Source: Micromonospora ferruginea (GTDB lineage Bacteria; Actinomycetota; Actinomycetes; Mycobacteriales; Micromonosporaceae). From it: a DNA stretch of 64,000 nt. The notes under the pieces are model-generated. The model saw only the letters and a list, made by a program, of their open reading frames with translations. It was not told where the DNA came from and did not search any database. Positions 1-8,709 of the stretch are shown here, piece by piece (within the stretch, counting starts at the first letter, position 1; each line of letters starts with the position of its first letter). The DNA lies in contig NZ_CP059322.2 of the NCBI RefSeq assembly GCF_013694245.2, positions 802,001 to 866,000 of the forward strand. The letters run 5' to 3'. A program made the translations under genes and the position numbers.

Positions 1-530
1 CAGCCGAGGCCGGTCGCGCCGGTGTGGTGGATGTAGAGGTTGCGGAACACGCCCCGCACCACGTACTGCAGGCCGAGCCCCTTGGCCAGGTAGTCGTACT
101 CGGCCTGGCCGACGCCGGAGCCGTCGATCTCGAAGTCGGCGAACGTGCAGTCGGCGATGTGCCGGTCCCGGTCCGCGCCGTGCTGCACGGTGGTCCAGTA
201 GGCCAGCGGTACCGGGTCGGCCCGGTTGCCCTCGTTGCTGAGCAGGAACCGGGTCGCGGCCGGGCCGGCGCCGATGAGCGAGACGCCGCTGCGCCAGACC
301 GTGCCGGCGTCGCGGATCGAGTAGAGGCCCGGCGGGCAGTGGATGACCCGGGCCCGCCCGTCCGCGTCATAGCCGGCGCCCAGGCGGTCCACCAGCGCGG
401 CCAGCGCCGGCTGGTCGTTGGTGACGCCGTCGCCGGTGAGGCCGTGCTCGCGGGCGTCGCACCACAGCGGCGCGCCGGCCACCGGCGTCAGCCGCTGCGG
501 CGTGGTCGTGGCAAGGCCCCTGCGCGACAC
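1..530 (-). CDS. Pectate-lyase-superfamily / right-handed beta-helix protein, N-terminal part (runs off left edge)
   Basis: The frame is open from a GTG at 530 to the left edge, so only about 176 N-terminal residues are visible. A Shine-Dalgarno-like GAGGGGAG lies just upstream. The protein has the entry motif of the Pectate_lyase_3 family near its start (GLTGDGVTNDQPALAALVD), followed by turns typical of a beta-helix (HCPPGLYSIRDAG, GVSLIGAGP, IADCTFADFEIDGSG). Such proteins usually bind or cleave polysaccharide. No catalytic residues or signal peptide can be judged here, and the N-terminus visible lacks an obvious hydrophobic leader. The substrate is unknown. Family assignment is fairly sure; enzyme activity is not. 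Confidence 0.72.
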   Translation of the reverse strand, partial: MSRRGLATTTPQRLTPVAGAPLWCDAREHGLTGDGVTNDQPALAALVDRLGAGYDADGRARVIHCPPGLYSIRDAGTVWRSGVSLIGAGPAATRFLLSNEGNRADPVPLAYWTTVQHGADRDRHIADCTFADFEIDGSGVGQAEYDYLAKGLGLQYVVRGVFRNLYIHHTGATGLG

Positions 531-603
531 CGGCGGCTCCCCTCGGGCGTACGGTCCGTCGTCCGGCCCGCATTCCCGCTCCCGCCGCGCGGTAACGCCC
601 GGC

Positions 604-1548
604 TCAGGCGGTGGCGCCCACCGGCTCGGCGGTCGGCGCGGCCGGGGCCGGCGGGGCGGCCGGGAGGCGCTCGCGGGTGGCCCACAGCACGCCGAGCGTG
701 GCGAGCAGCACCAGGCAGGAGCCGAGCATGTGCGCGGCGACCAACGCCGCCGGCAGGTGGGTGAAGTACTGCACGAAGCCGATCAGGCCCTGACCCAGCT
801 CGACCGCGAGCAGCACCGCGGCGGCCCGGGCGGCGCGCGTGGCGCCGACCGCGCGGAACGCGAAGAACAGCGCCACCGAGAGGCCGAGCAGCAGGAAGAC
901 GCCGTCCGCGTGCACCTGGGAGATCGACTCGGGGTCCAGGCCGTTGCGGGCCGCGCCCTGGTCGCCGGCGTGCGGGCCGCTGCCGGTCACCCAGGTGCCG
1001 ACCACCAGCACCGCCGCGCCGACCACGGTGGTGATCCAGGCGAGGGTACGCAGCGGCGCCGGCACGGTCGGCGTCACCGGCCCGTCCGGCTCGACGGTGC
1101 GCCGCCACAGCGCGTACGCGACCGCGATCACCACCATCGAGGCGAGGAAGTGCAGCCCGACCACCCACGGGTTGAGGTTGGTGAGCACGGTGATCCCGCC
1201 GAGGACCGCCTGCGCCGGGATGCCGAGCAGCACGCCCACGGCCAGCGGCAGCAGCCCCCGGCGGCGCGGGCGCTGGGCCAGCACGGCCAGCACCACGGCG
1301 AGCGCGATGATCCCCACCGCGAAGGTGAGCAGCCGGTTGCCGAACTCGATCACCCCGTGCACGCCCATCTCGGACGTGGTGGTGTAGGACTCGTCGGTGC
1401 ACCGGGGCCAGGTGGGGCAGCCGAGGCCGGAGGCGGTGAGCCGGACGGCCCCGCCGGTGACCACGATCGCCACGTTCGCGATGATCGAGGTGAACGCGAG
1501 GCGACGCAGCAGCGTGGGGGAGACCGGGAACCGGACGGAACGCTTCAC
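604..1548 (-). CDS. ctaA: Heme A synthase (CtaA/COX15 family)
   Basis: An integral membrane protein of 314 residues that oxidises the C8 methyl of heme O to make heme A for aa3-type cytochrome oxidase. Family signs are the TGGAVRLTASGLGCPTWPRC segment after the first membrane helix, HGVIEFGNR with its conserved His and Asn-Arg, further His-bearing helices (HFLASM, HADGVF, HMLGSC) and about eight hydrophobic segments. I chose the GTG at 1548 over the GTG at 1566 because AGGA sits 8 nt before it. It is divergent from sufR. ctaA next to the SUF operon is also the order in Mycobacterium tuberculosis (Rv1456c with Rv1460-1466, from memory). Confidence 0.93.
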   Translation of the reverse strand: MKRSVRFPVSPTLLRRLAFTSIIANVAIVVTGGAVRLTASGLGCPTWPRCTDESYTTTSEMGVHGVIEFGNRLLTFAVGIIALAVVLAVLAQRPRRRGLLPLAVGVLLGIPAQAVLGGITVLTNLNPWVVGLHFLASMVVIAVAYALWRRTVEPDGPVTPTVPAPLRTLAWITTVVGAAVLVVGTWVTGSGPHAGDQGAARNGLDPESISQVHADGVFLLLGLSVALFFAFRAVGATRAARAAAVLLAVELGQGLIGFVQYFTHLPAALVAAHMLGSCLVLLATLGVLWATRERLPAAPPAPAAPTAEPVGATA

Positions 1549-1628
1549 GGAGCGAATCCTACGCACCGTAGTTGATCCCGATCGGGTGACTCCGGAGACC
1601 CGGTGGTCGGGATCACCGGACCCCGGGT

Positions 1629-1657
1629 TTGCGGGGCCTGCGCGAATTACGTAACGT
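1629..1657 (+). promoter_or_regulatory. Predicted sufR promoter, leaderless
   Basis: TTGCGG (1629-1634), a 17-nt spacer and TAACGT (1652-1657) form a sigma70-type promoter ending 7 nt before the GTG at 1665. This implies transcription starting at or next to the start codon and excludes the longer in-frame start at 1629. The palindrome TTACGTAA (1647-1654) overlaps the -10 box and could be part of a SufR operator; that is inference. Confidence 0.5.
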
Positions 1658-1664
1658 TGCCGTT

Positions 1665-2402
1665 GTGAAAAACGCGGCAGCGCTGTCCGAAGGGTCGGTG
1701 ACCAGTACGGTCGCCGGCGCGACGGCCCCTGCCGACCTGTCGACCCGGGACCGGGTCACGCAGCTTCTGCTGGAGCGGGGCGCGACCACCGCCGCGCAGC
1801 TCGGCTCCGCGCTCGGTCTCAGCCCGGCCGCGATCCGCCGGCACCTCGACGCGATGCTCGCCGACGGTGACGTGGTCGCCCGCGAGCAGACGGTCCGGGG
1901 CAGCCGGGGGCGGGGCCGGCCGGCCAAGGTCTTCGTGCTGACCGAGGCGGCCCGGGTGCGCTGTGGCACCCACCACTACGACAACATGGCCACCGCCGCG
2001 CTGCGGTGGATCGCCCGCACCGGCGGCGCCGAGGCGGTCGCGGCGTTCGCGGCCGACCAGGTCGCCGCGCTGGAGCACCGCTGCCGGGCCGCCATGGAGG
2101 ACGCCGGCGACGCCCCGCTCGCGCGGGCCGAGGCGCTCGCCGGGGCGCTCACCGCCGAGGGCTACGCTGCCAACGCGTCCACGATCGCGTCCGGCGGCCA
2201 GCTCTGCCAGCACCACTGCCCGGTGGCGCACGTGGCCGCCGAGTTTCCCCAGCTGTGCGAGGCCGAGACCGCGGTGATCTCCCGCCTGGTCGGCACCCAC
2301 GTGCAGCGCCTGGCCACCATCGCGCACGGCGACGGCGTGTGCACCACGCACATTCCCGCCCAGTCCGGTTCCACCGTCACCACTGTGAGGACAGATAGAT
2401 GA
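1665..2402 (+). CDS. sufR: SufR-type Fe-S-sensing repressor of the SUF operon
   Basis: A 245-residue winged-helix regulator. The N-terminal HTH ([20 protein letters not shown]) resembles DeoR/ArsR-like SufR proteins. The C-terminal half carries the Cys set used for a [4Fe-4S] cluster: LCQHHC, a Cys in FPQLCEAE and a last one in GDGVCTTH. SufR proteins repress suf genes when holding a cluster and release them when iron or clusters are scarce. The gene opens the operon and its TGA overlaps the sufB ATG (ATGA at 2399-2402), so the repressor is co-translated with its targets. The GTG at 1665 was chosen because a promoter lies directly in front of it. Confidence 0.92.
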   Translation: MKNAAALSEGSVTSTVAGATAPADLSTRDRVTQLLLERGATTAAQLGSALGLSPAAIRRHLDAMLADGDVVAREQTVRGSRGRGRPAKVFVLTEAARVRCGTHHYDNMATAALRWIARTGGAEAVAAFAADQVAALEHRCRAAMEDAGDAPLARAEALAGALTAEGYAANASTIASGGQLCQHHCPVAHVAAEFPQLCEAETAVISRLVGTHVQRLATIAHGDGVCTTHIPAQSGSTVTTVRTDR

Positions 2403-3829
2403 CCGAGCAGATCGTCCAGCCCCTGACCCAGGAGGAGCAGCTCGCCGCCCTCGGTCGTTACGAGTACGGCTGGGCCGACCCCGACGTCGCCGGGGCCGCC
2501 GCCCAGCGTGGTCTGAACGAGGCGGTGGTGCGTGACATCTCGGCCAAGAAGAACGAGCCGGCCTGGATGCTCGACCTGCGCCTGAAGGGCCTGCGGCTGT
2601 TCGGCCGCAAGCCGATGCCGGCCTGGGGCGCCGACCTCACCGGGATCGACTTCGACAACATCAAGTACTTCGTCCGGTCCACCGAGAAGCAGGCCACCAG
2701 CTGGGAGGACCTGCCGGAGGACATCAAGAACACCTACGACCGGCTGGGCATCCCGGAGGCGGAGAAGCAGCGGCTGGTCGCCGGCGTCGCGGCGCAGTAC
2801 GAGTCCGAGGTCGTCTACCACAAGATCCGTGAGGACCTCGAGGAGCAGGGCGTCGTCTTCCTCGACACCGACACCGCGCTGCGCGAGCACGAGGACATCT
2901 TCAAGGAGTACTTCGGCACGGTGATCCCGGTCGGCGACAACAAGTTCGCCGCGTTGAACACCTCCGTGTGGTCCGGTGGCTCGTTCATCTACGTGCCGAA
3001 GGGCGTGCACGTGGAGATCCCGCTGCAGGCCTACTTCCGGATCAACACGGAGAACATGGGCCAGTTCGAGCGCACGCTGATCATCGTCGACGAGGGCGCG
3101 TACGTGCACTACGTCGAGGGCTGCACCGCGCCGCTCTACTCCTCCGACTCGCTGCACAGCGCGGTCGTGGAGATCATCGTCAAGAAGAACGCGCGCTGCC
3201 GTTACACGACCATCCAGAACTGGTCGAACAACGTCTACAACCTGGTCACCAAGCGTGCCGTCTGCCACGAGGGCGCGACCATGGAGTGGGTCGACGGCAA
3301 CATCGGTTCCAAGGTCACCATGAAGTACCCGGCGGTCTACATGACCGGCGAGCACGCCAAGGGCGAGGTGCTCTCGGTGGCCATGGCCGGCGAGGGCCAG
3401 CACCAGGACGCCGGCGCCAAGATGGTGCACGCCGCGCCACACACCTCCTCGACCATCGTGTCGAAGTCGATCGCCCGGGGCGGCGGTCGCACCTCCTACC
3501 GCGGCCTGGTGCAGGTGCTGGAGGGCTCGCACAGCAGCCGCAGCACGGTCAAGTGCGACGCGTTGCTGGTCGACACCATCTCCCGCTCCGACACCTACCC
3601 GTACGTCGACATCCGCGAGGACGACGTGTCGATGGGGCACGAGGCGACCGTCTCCAAGATCAGCGACGACCAGCTCTTCTACCTGATGAGCCGGGGCCTG
3701 AGCGAGGACGAGGCGATGGCGATGATCGTGCGCGGCTTCATCGAGCCGATCGCCAAGGAGCTTCCGATGGAGTACGCGTTGGAGCTCAACCGCCTGATCG
3801 AGCTGCAGATGGAGGGCGCGGTCGGCTGA
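2399..3829 (+). CDS. sufB: Fe-S cluster scaffold SufB
   Basis: A 476-residue SufB, the usual length. It forms the SufBC2D scaffold that assembles clusters from sulfide delivered by SufS/SufU. Recognisable segments are [40 protein letters not shown], the beta-helix core ([19 protein letters not shown]) and the C-terminal [20 protein letters not shown] typical of SufB/SufD. It starts inside the sufR stop codon. It is followed by a 98-nt gap containing a strong hairpin before sufD, the only real gap in the early operon. Confidence 0.97.
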   Translation: MTEQIVQPLTQEEQLAALGRYEYGWADPDVAGAAAQRGLNEAVVRDISAKKNEPAWMLDLRLKGLRLFGRKPMPAWGADLTGIDFDNIKYFVRSTEKQATSWEDLPEDIKNTYDRLGIPEAEKQRLVAGVAAQYESEVVYHKIREDLEEQGVVFLDTDTALREHEDIFKEYFGTVIPVGDNKFAALNTSVWSGGSFIYVPKGVHVEIPLQAYFRINTENMGQFERTLIIVDEGAYVHYVEGCTAPLYSSDSLHSAVVEIIVKKNARCRYTTIQNWSNNVYNLVTKRAVCHEGATMEWVDGNIGSKVTMKYPAVYMTGEHAKGEVLSVAMAGEGQHQDAGAKMVHAAPHTSSTIVSKSIARGGGRTSYRGLVQVLEGSHSSRSTVKCDALLVDTISRSDTYPYVDIREDDVSMGHEATVSKISDDQLFYLMSRGLSEDEAMAMIVRGFIEPIAKELPMEYALELNRLIELQMEGAVG

Positions 3830-3835
3830 CCGTGA

Positions 3836-3871
3836 CCGCGCTGCCCGGACCAGTCTGGCCGGGCAGCGCGG
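3836..3871 (+). promoter_or_regulatory. Intra-operon hairpin between sufB and sufD
   Basis: A 13-bp perfect stem (CCGCGCTGCCCGG at 3836-3848 with CCGGGCAGCGCGG at 3859-3871) is capped by a short CCA/TGG extension with one bulged A and a GTC loop. No T-run follows, so a partial terminator, an RNA processing site or an mRNA-end stabiliser are all possible. Confidence 0.6.
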
Positions 3872-3927
3872 ACCCCGTCCGACCCTCCGACTAATGACAC
3901 CGCGTCGCTGAACAGACCAAGGAAGAG

Positions 3928-5073
3928 ATGACTACCCAGGCTTCCGCGCCGCCCACGACCAAGTCGCAGGCGCTCCGCTCGTACGACGTCGCCGACTTCC
4001 CGGCCCTGACCGGCCTGGAGGAGGAGTGGCGTTTCACCCCGCTCAAGCGCCTGCGGGGCCTGACGGGTGACGGCTCCGGGTCGCCGCGCGGCACGGTCCG
4101 GCACGAGCACGACGACCTGCCCGAGGGCGTCACCGTCGACCGGATCGCCTCCGACGACCCGCGCGTGGGCAGTGTGCTCACCCCGTTCGACCGGGTCAGC
4201 GCGCTGGCCCACGGCGAGGCCGACGGCGCGCTGCTGGTGCAGGTCGCCCGGGACGCCGTGGTGGCGACGCCGGTGCGCCTGCGGGCGGTCGGCGAGGACG
4301 CCGGGGCGCCCGCGTTCGGCCACACCTTCGTCGAGGTGGGCCGGTTCGCCGAGGTGACCGTGGTGCTGGAGCACGTCGGTTCGGCCACGCTCGCCGACAA
4401 CGTCGAGGTGACGGTGGCCGACGGCGCGAAGCTGACCCTGGTCACGGTCGCCGACTGGGCCGACGACGCGGTCCAGGCGCAGCACCTGAAGGTGAAGCTG
4501 GGCCGCGACGCCAAGGTCGTGCACGTGCAGGTGAGCCTCGGTGGCGACCTGGTCCGCCAGCACACCACGGTGGAATACACCCAGCGCGGTGGCGAGGCCG
4601 AGCTGTACGGCCTCTACTTCGCCGACTCCGGGCAGCACCTGGAGCACCGGCAGCTCGTCGACCACACCGTGCCGGACTGCCGCAGCAACGTCGGCTACCG
4701 CGGCGCGCTGCAGGGCGACGACGCGCACACCGTCTGGGTCGGCGACGTGCTGATCCGGGCCGAGGCGACCGGCACCGACACGTACGAGATCAACCGGAAC
4801 CTGCTGCTCAGCGACGGCGCCCGGGCCGACTCGGTGCCCAACCTGGAGATCGAGACCGGCGAGATCGCCGGCGCCGGGCACGCCAGCGCGACCGGCCGGT
4901 TCGACGACGAGCAGCTCTTCTACCTGATGGCCCGGGGCATCCCGGAGGGTGAGGCCCGTCGCCTGGTGGTGCGCGGCTTCTTCGCCGAGATGATCAACAA
5001 GATCCCGGTCGAGGAGCTGCGCGAGCGGCTCGGTGACGCGATCGAGGCGCGCCTGACCAAGGCCGGCGCCTGA
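3928..5073 (+). CDS. sufD: Fe-S cluster assembly protein SufD
   Basis: A 381-residue SufD, partner of SufB in the SufBC2D complex and needed for iron entry and assembly. It has a divergent N-terminal half and the shared C-terminal beta-helix: VEYTQRGGEAELYGLYF, HRQLVDHTVPDCRSNVGYRG, the conserved NRNLLLSDGARADSVPNLEI and DEQLFYLMARGIPEGEARRL. The ATG at 3928 is preceded by AAGGAAGAG. Its TGA overlaps the ATG of the Rieske gene (TGATG at 5071-5075). Confidence 0.96.
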   Translation: MTTQASAPPTTKSQALRSYDVADFPALTGLEEEWRFTPLKRLRGLTGDGSGSPRGTVRHEHDDLPEGVTVDRIASDDPRVGSVLTPFDRVSALAHGEADGALLVQVARDAVVATPVRLRAVGEDAGAPAFGHTFVEVGRFAEVTVVLEHVGSATLADNVEVTVADGAKLTLVTVADWADDAVQAQHLKVKLGRDAKVVHVQVSLGGDLVRQHTTVEYTQRGGEAELYGLYFADSGQHLEHRQLVDHTVPDCRSNVGYRGALQGDDAHTVWVGDVLIRAEATGTDTYEINRNLLLSDGARADSVPNLEIETGEIAGAGHASATGRFDDEQLFYLMARGIPEGEARRLVVRGFFAEMINKIPVEELRERLGDAIEARLTKAGA

Positions 5074-5399
5074 TGATCAGGATCTGTTCCACCGAGGACG
5101 TGCCGAAGGGCGCCGCGATCAGCGCCGACGTGGACGGCGTGCAGGTGGCGATCGTGCACGGCGAGGACGACGCGTTCTACGCCGTCCGCGACGAGTGCTC
5201 GCACGCCGCCGTGGCGCTCTCCGAGGGCGAGGTCGAGGGCTGCACGCTGGAATGCTGGCTGCACGGATCCCGTTTCGACCTGCGTACCGGCGAGCCGACC
5301 GGGCTGCCCGCGACCGAACCCGTACCCGTCTACCCCGTCGAAGTCCGCGACGGCGAGATCTACGTCAGCATGACGCCGAGCAATGGAGTGACGCGATAA
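5073..5399 (+). CDS. Rieske [2Fe-2S] ferredoxin-like protein in the SUF operon
   Basis: A 108-residue single-domain Rieske protein with both ligand boxes: Cys42-x-His44 (DECSHAAV) and Cys61-x2-His64 (ECWLHGSRFDL). It resembles the ferredoxin components of non-heme iron oxygenases, but no oxygenase is nearby. It sits between sufD and sufC with 1-nt overlaps on both sides (TGATG, TAATG), so its expression is tied to cluster assembly. A Rieske gene at this point is frequent in actinobacterial suf operons. It may donate electrons during assembly, but that role is inferred. Family certain, partner unknown. Confidence 0.9.
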   Translation: MIRICSTEDVPKGAAISADVDGVQVAIVHGEDDAFYAVRDECSHAAVALSEGEVEGCTLECWLHGSRFDLRTGEPTGLPATEPVPVYPVEVRDGEIYVSMTPSNGVTR

Positions 5400-6172
5400 T
5401 GAGCACCCTGGAGATCCGCGACCTGAAGGTGTCGGTCAAGCTGCCCGAGGGTGAGCTCAAGCCGATCCTGCACGGGGTCGACCTGACCGTGCGCTCCGGT
5501 GAGACGCACGCGATCATGGGCCCGAACGGCTCCGGCAAGTCGACGCTGGCCTACTCGATCGCCGGCCACCCCAAGTACGAGATCACCGGCGGCGAGGTGA
5601 CCCTCGACGGCGAGGACGTGCTCGCCATGTCCGTCGACGAGCGGGCCCGCGCCGGCCTCTTCCTGGCCATGCAGTACCCGGTCGAGGTCCCCGGCGTGTC
5701 GGTGGCCAACTTCCTGCGGACCGCCAAGACCGCCATCGACGGCGAGGCGCCGAAGCTGCGCACCTGGGCCGGCGAGCTGCGCGGGGCCATGGAGAAGCTC
5801 CAGATGGACCCGGCGTTCGCCCAGCGCAACGTCAACGAGGGCTTCTCCGGCGGTGAGAAGAAGCGGCACGAGATCGTGCAGCTGGAGCTGCTCAAGCCGA
5901 AGATCGCCATCCTCGACGAGACCGACTCCGGCCTGGACGTGGACGCGCTGCGCGTGGTCAGCGAGGGCGTCAACCGGGTCCGGGACACCGGCGACACCGG
6001 CATGCTGCTGATCACCCACTACACCCGGATCCTGCGCTACATCAAGCCGGACTTCGTGCACGTCTTCGTGGCCGGGCGGATCGTCGAGCAGGGCGGCCGC
6101 GAGCTGGCCGACAAGCTCGAGGAAGAGGGCTACGAGCGGTACGTGGCCGGGGCCGGCGCGGCGCGGGCCTGA
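5399..6172 (+). CDS. sufC: SUF system ATPase SufC
   Basis: A 257-residue ABC-type ATPase that powers the SufBC2D scaffold; it is not a transporter. Visible motifs: Walker A GPNGSGKST, signature FSGGEKKRHEI, Walker B IAILDETDSGLD and a switch His in LLITHYTRIL. The ATG at 5399 overlaps the TAA of the preceding gene. An in-frame extension upstream to 5195 has no ribosome site and overlaps the Rieske gene, so it was dropped. Confidence 0.97.
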   Translation: MSTLEIRDLKVSVKLPEGELKPILHGVDLTVRSGETHAIMGPNGSGKSTLAYSIAGHPKYEITGGEVTLDGEDVLAMSVDERARAGLFLAMQYPVEVPGVSVANFLRTAKTAIDGEAPKLRTWAGELRGAMEKLQMDPAFAQRNVNEGFSGGEKKRHEIVQLELLKPKIAILDETDSGLDVDALRVVSEGVNRVRDTGDTGMLLITHYTRILRYIKPDFVHVFVAGRIVEQGGRELADKLEEEGYERYVAGAGAARA

Positions 6173-6178
6173 CCTGAC

Positions 6179-7486
6179 ATGACCTCCTCCATCGCGATCC
6201 CGGCCGGCATGCCGCAGTACGACGACGTGCCGCGCTTCGACTCCGCGGCGGTGCGGGCCGACTTCCCGATCCTGGACCGGGAGGTCAACGGTCACCCGCT
6301 GGTCTACCTGGACAGCGCGAACACCTCGCACAAGCCGCGGCAGGTGCTGGACGTGCTCACCGAGCACTACGCGCGGCACAACGCCAACGTGTCGCGTTCG
6401 GTGCACACGCTGGGCACCGAGGCGACCGAGGCGTACGAGGGGGCACGGGCGAAGATCGCCGCGTTCGTCAACGCGCCGAGCGTGGACGAGGTGGTGTTCA
6501 CCAAGAACTCCACCGAGGCGATCAACGTGGTGGCGTACGCGTTCTCCAACGCGTCGCTGCGCGCGGACGGCGACGAGCGGTTCCGGCTCGGCCCCGGCGA
6601 CGAGATCGTGATCTCCGAGATGGAGCACCACTCGAACATCGTCCCGTGGCAGTTGCTCGCCGAGCGCACCGGCGCGACGCTGCGCTGGTTCCCGGTCACC
6701 GACGGCGGCCGGCTCGACGAGTCGGGGCTGGACGACCTGGTCACCGAGCGCACGAAGATCGTCTCGCTGGTGCACACGTCGAACATCCTCGGCACGGTCA
6801 ACGCCACCGGCCGGATCACCGAGCGGGTCCGCCAGGTCGGCGCGCTGCTGCTGCTCGACTGCTCCCAGTCGGTGCCGCACCAGCCGATCGACGTGGTCGA
6901 CCTGGACGCCGACTTCATCGTCTTCACCGGGCACAAGATGTGCGGCCCGACCGGCGTCGGCGTGCTCTGGGGCCGGGGCGAGCTGCTCGCCGCGATGCCT
7001 CCGGTGCTGGGCGGCGGCTCGATGATCGAGACGGTGACGATGGCGCGCACCACGTTCGCCGCGCCGCCGGCCCGGTTCGAGGCGGGCACGCCGCCGATCG
7101 CCGAGGCGGTCGCGCTCGGCGCGGCGGTGGACTACCTGACCGGGGTCGGGATGCGGGCGATCCAGTGGCACGAGAAGGAGCTGACGGCGTACGCGCTGGA
7201 CGCCCTCGCCACCGTGCCCGGGCTGCGGATCTTCGGCCCGTCCGTGCCGGTCGGCCGGGGCGGGACGATCTCGTTCGCGCTCGGTGACGTGCACCCGCAC
7301 GACGTCGGGCAGGTGCTCGACTCGCTCGGCGTGCAGGTGCGGGTGGGGCACCACTGCGCCAAGCCGGTGTGCGCCCGCTTCGGGGTGCCGGCGATGACGC
7401 GGGCGTCGTTCTACCTCTACACCACCACCGCGGAGATCGACGCCCTGGTGGCGGGCCTGGAGCAGGTGCGGAAGGTGTTCGCGTGA
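6179..7486 (+). CDS. sufS: Cysteine desulfurase SufS (class II)
   Basis: A 435-residue PLP enzyme that takes sulfur from cysteine as a Cys-bound persulfide for the SUF scaffold. The PLP lysine is in FTGHKMCGPTGVGVLWG, the PLP-binding His in EMEHHSNIVPWQ, and the catalytic Cys in RVGHHCAKPVCARFG, the group II arrangement. It starts 6 nt after sufC. An alternative start is the Met at 6209. It ends in a GTGA overlap with sufU, its sulfur acceptor. Confidence 0.95.
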   Translation: MTSSIAIPAGMPQYDDVPRFDSAAVRADFPILDREVNGHPLVYLDSANTSHKPRQVLDVLTEHYARHNANVSRSVHTLGTEATEAYEGARAKIAAFVNAPSVDEVVFTKNSTEAINVVAYAFSNASLRADGDERFRLGPGDEIVISEMEHHSNIVPWQLLAERTGATLRWFPVTDGGRLDESGLDDLVTERTKIVSLVHTSNILGTVNATGRITERVRQVGALLLLDCSQSVPHQPIDVVDLDADFIVFTGHKMCGPTGVGVLWGRGELLAAMPPVLGGGSMIETVTMARTTFAAPPARFEAGTPPIAEAVALGAAVDYLTGVGMRAIQWHEKELTAYALDALATVPGLRIFGPSVPVGRGGTISFALGDVHPHDVGQVLDSLGVQVRVGHHCAKPVCARFGVPAMTRASFYLYTTTAEIDALVAGLEQVRKVFA

Positions 7487-7962
7487 CGAATCCTGATTCT
7501 CTCTACCAGGAGATCATCCTGGATCACTACAAGCACCCGCAGGGCCGTGGCCTGCGGGAGGCGACGGACCCGGCCACCCGGGTCGGCGAGGCGCACCACG
7601 TCAACCCGACCTGCGGTGACGAGATCACCGTGCGGGTGGCCACCGACGGCACCGTGTTCACCGACATCTCGTACGACGGGATGGGCTGCTCGATCAGCCA
7701 GGCGTCGGCGAGCATCCTGCACGAGCTGCTGCGGGGCCGGGCGGCGGGCGACGCCGCGGTGGTGCACGAGGCGTTCGTCGAGTTGATGTCCGGGCGTGGC
7801 CAGGTCACGCCGGACGAGGACGTACTCGGAGACGGGGTGGCGTTCGCGGGTGTCGCGCGCTACCCGGCCCGGGTCAAGTGCGCGCTGTTGTCGTGGATGG
7901 CGTTCAAGGACGCTGCGGCACGCGCCGGGGTGGGCGTGAGCCCGACGGAGGTGAAGGCATGA
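7483..7962 (+). CDS. sufU: Sulfur acceptor SufU
   Basis: A 159-residue IscU-like protein that accepts the persulfide from SufS in organisms lacking SufE. The zinc/sulfur site is complete: Cys44 and Asp46 in NPTCGDEI, Cys69 in DGMGCSIS and Cys133 in RVKCALLSW. The GTG overlaps the sufS stop (GTGA at 7483-7486), and the gene ends in ATGA with sufT. No SufE gene is visible in the operon, consistent with the Gram-positive SufS-SufU pair. Confidence 0.95.
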   Translation: MTNPDSLYQEIILDHYKHPQGRGLREATDPATRVGEAHHVNPTCGDEITVRVATDGTVFTDISYDGMGCSISQASASILHELLRGRAAGDAAVVHEAFVELMSGRGQVTPDEDVLGDGVAFAGVARYPARVKCALLSWMAFKDAAARAGVGVSPTEVKA

Positions 7963-8357
7963 GCGAGCACGAGACCACGACGCCGGAGACCGGCGCGGTG
8001 GCGACCGACAGCCCGGCCACGCCGGCCGGCGGCAAGGCCGCCGTCGGCGACATCGAGGAGGCGATGAAGGACGTCGTCGACCCCGAGCTGGGCATCAACG
8101 TGGTCGACCTGGGCCTGGTGTACGGCGTGCACGTGGACGACGAGAACGTCGCCACGCTGGACATGACGCTGACCTCGGCGGCCTGCCCGCTGACCGACGT
8201 GATCGAGGACCAGGCCCGGCAGGCGCTGACCACCGGCCCGGGCGGCGGCCTGGTGAACGACATCCGGATCAACTGGGTCTGGCTGCCGCCGTGGGGCCCC
8301 GACAAGATCACCGACGAGGGGCGCGACCAGCTCCGCTCGCTCGGCTTCAACGTCTGA
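7959..8357 (+). CDS. sufT: SufT-like MIP18/DUF59 maturation factor
   Basis: A 132-residue protein of the MIP18 (DUF59) family, involved in Fe-S cluster delivery or maturation. Core motifs are DVVDPELGINVVDLGLVYG and the conserved Cys in LTSAACPLTDVIEDQ, with INWVWLPPWGPDKI near the C-terminus. The first 35 or so residues (SEHETTTPETGAVATDS) look disordered. It is the last gene of the operon, overlapping sufU by ATGA and followed 24 nt later by a terminator hairpin. Rv1466 of M. tuberculosis holds the same place. Confidence 0.93.
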   Translation: MSEHETTTPETGAVATDSPATPAGGKAAVGDIEEAMKDVVDPELGINVVDLGLVYGVHVDDENVATLDMTLTSAACPLTDVIEDQARQALTTGPGGGLVNDIRINWVWLPPWGPDKITDEGRDQLRSLGFNV

Positions 8358-8380
8358 CCGGTTCCCCGGTCACCGTTCGC

Positions 8381-8412
8381 GGGCGCGTCACCCCTTCCGG
8401 GGTGGCGCGCCC
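8381..8412 (+). terminator. Terminator hairpin of the SUF operon
   Basis: A 14-bp stem (8381-8394 with 8399-8412; GGGCGCGTCACCCC against GGGGTGGCGCGCCC, one G-T pair) with a TTCC loop, 24 nt after the sufT stop. It lacks a T-run, as is common for actinobacterial terminators. Confidence 0.75.
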
Positions 8413-8578
8413 GAGTCGTTTGCCCGCCCACCTGGTCCCCGCCCCGCCCCGCCACCTCCACCAGTGCCGCCTTCACGGTCGACAGTGCTCCGGCCCGATC
8501 TGCGCCGGCGGTCAGCTCGTCCAGGACCGCCAGCGACCAGAAGATGAGATCGAGCGTCCATCGAGCGGGACGCCGGTA

Positions 8579-8626
8579 GATCTTGGAAGAAACCGGCCCC
8601 CATAGGGGCCTTTTCGTTCCAAGATC
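8579..8626. repeat. 48-bp dispersed palindromic element, copy 1
   Basis: Outer arms GATCTTGGAA (8579-8588) and TTCCAAGATC (8617-8626) enclose an inner GGCCCC-CATA-GGGGCC hairpin flanked by GAAA/TTTTC. A second 48-bp copy with the same architecture lies at 44272-44319. It is the main content of the 450-nt gap at 8358-8807, with the sufT terminator, a 5-bp tandem repeat and a possible leader ORF. Confidence 0.75.
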
Positions 8627-8630
8627 TCCT

Positions 8631-8665
8631 CCGACCCGACCCGAGCCGAGCCGAGCCGAGCCGAG
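8631..8665. repeat. 5-bp tandem repeat (CCGAC)2(CCGAG)5
   Basis: Seven consecutive 5-bp units, two CCGAC then five CCGAG, directly after the 48-bp palindrome. Likely a slippage-prone simple repeat; no function is evident. Confidence 0.8.
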
Positions 8666-8709
8666 AAATCGGGTGGCGGGGGCGGGGGCGCGGGTCGGAG
8701 GATGAGGGG

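Noticed and set aside
1629..1664. Upstream start for SufR at 1629
   Set aside because: The extra 12 residues would be encoded by the predicted -35/-10 promoter, and they match no SufR N-terminus.
5195..5398. N-terminal extension of SufC
   Set aside because: It lies entirely inside the Rieske gene in another frame, has no ribosome site, and SufC homologues begin at the ATG at 5399.
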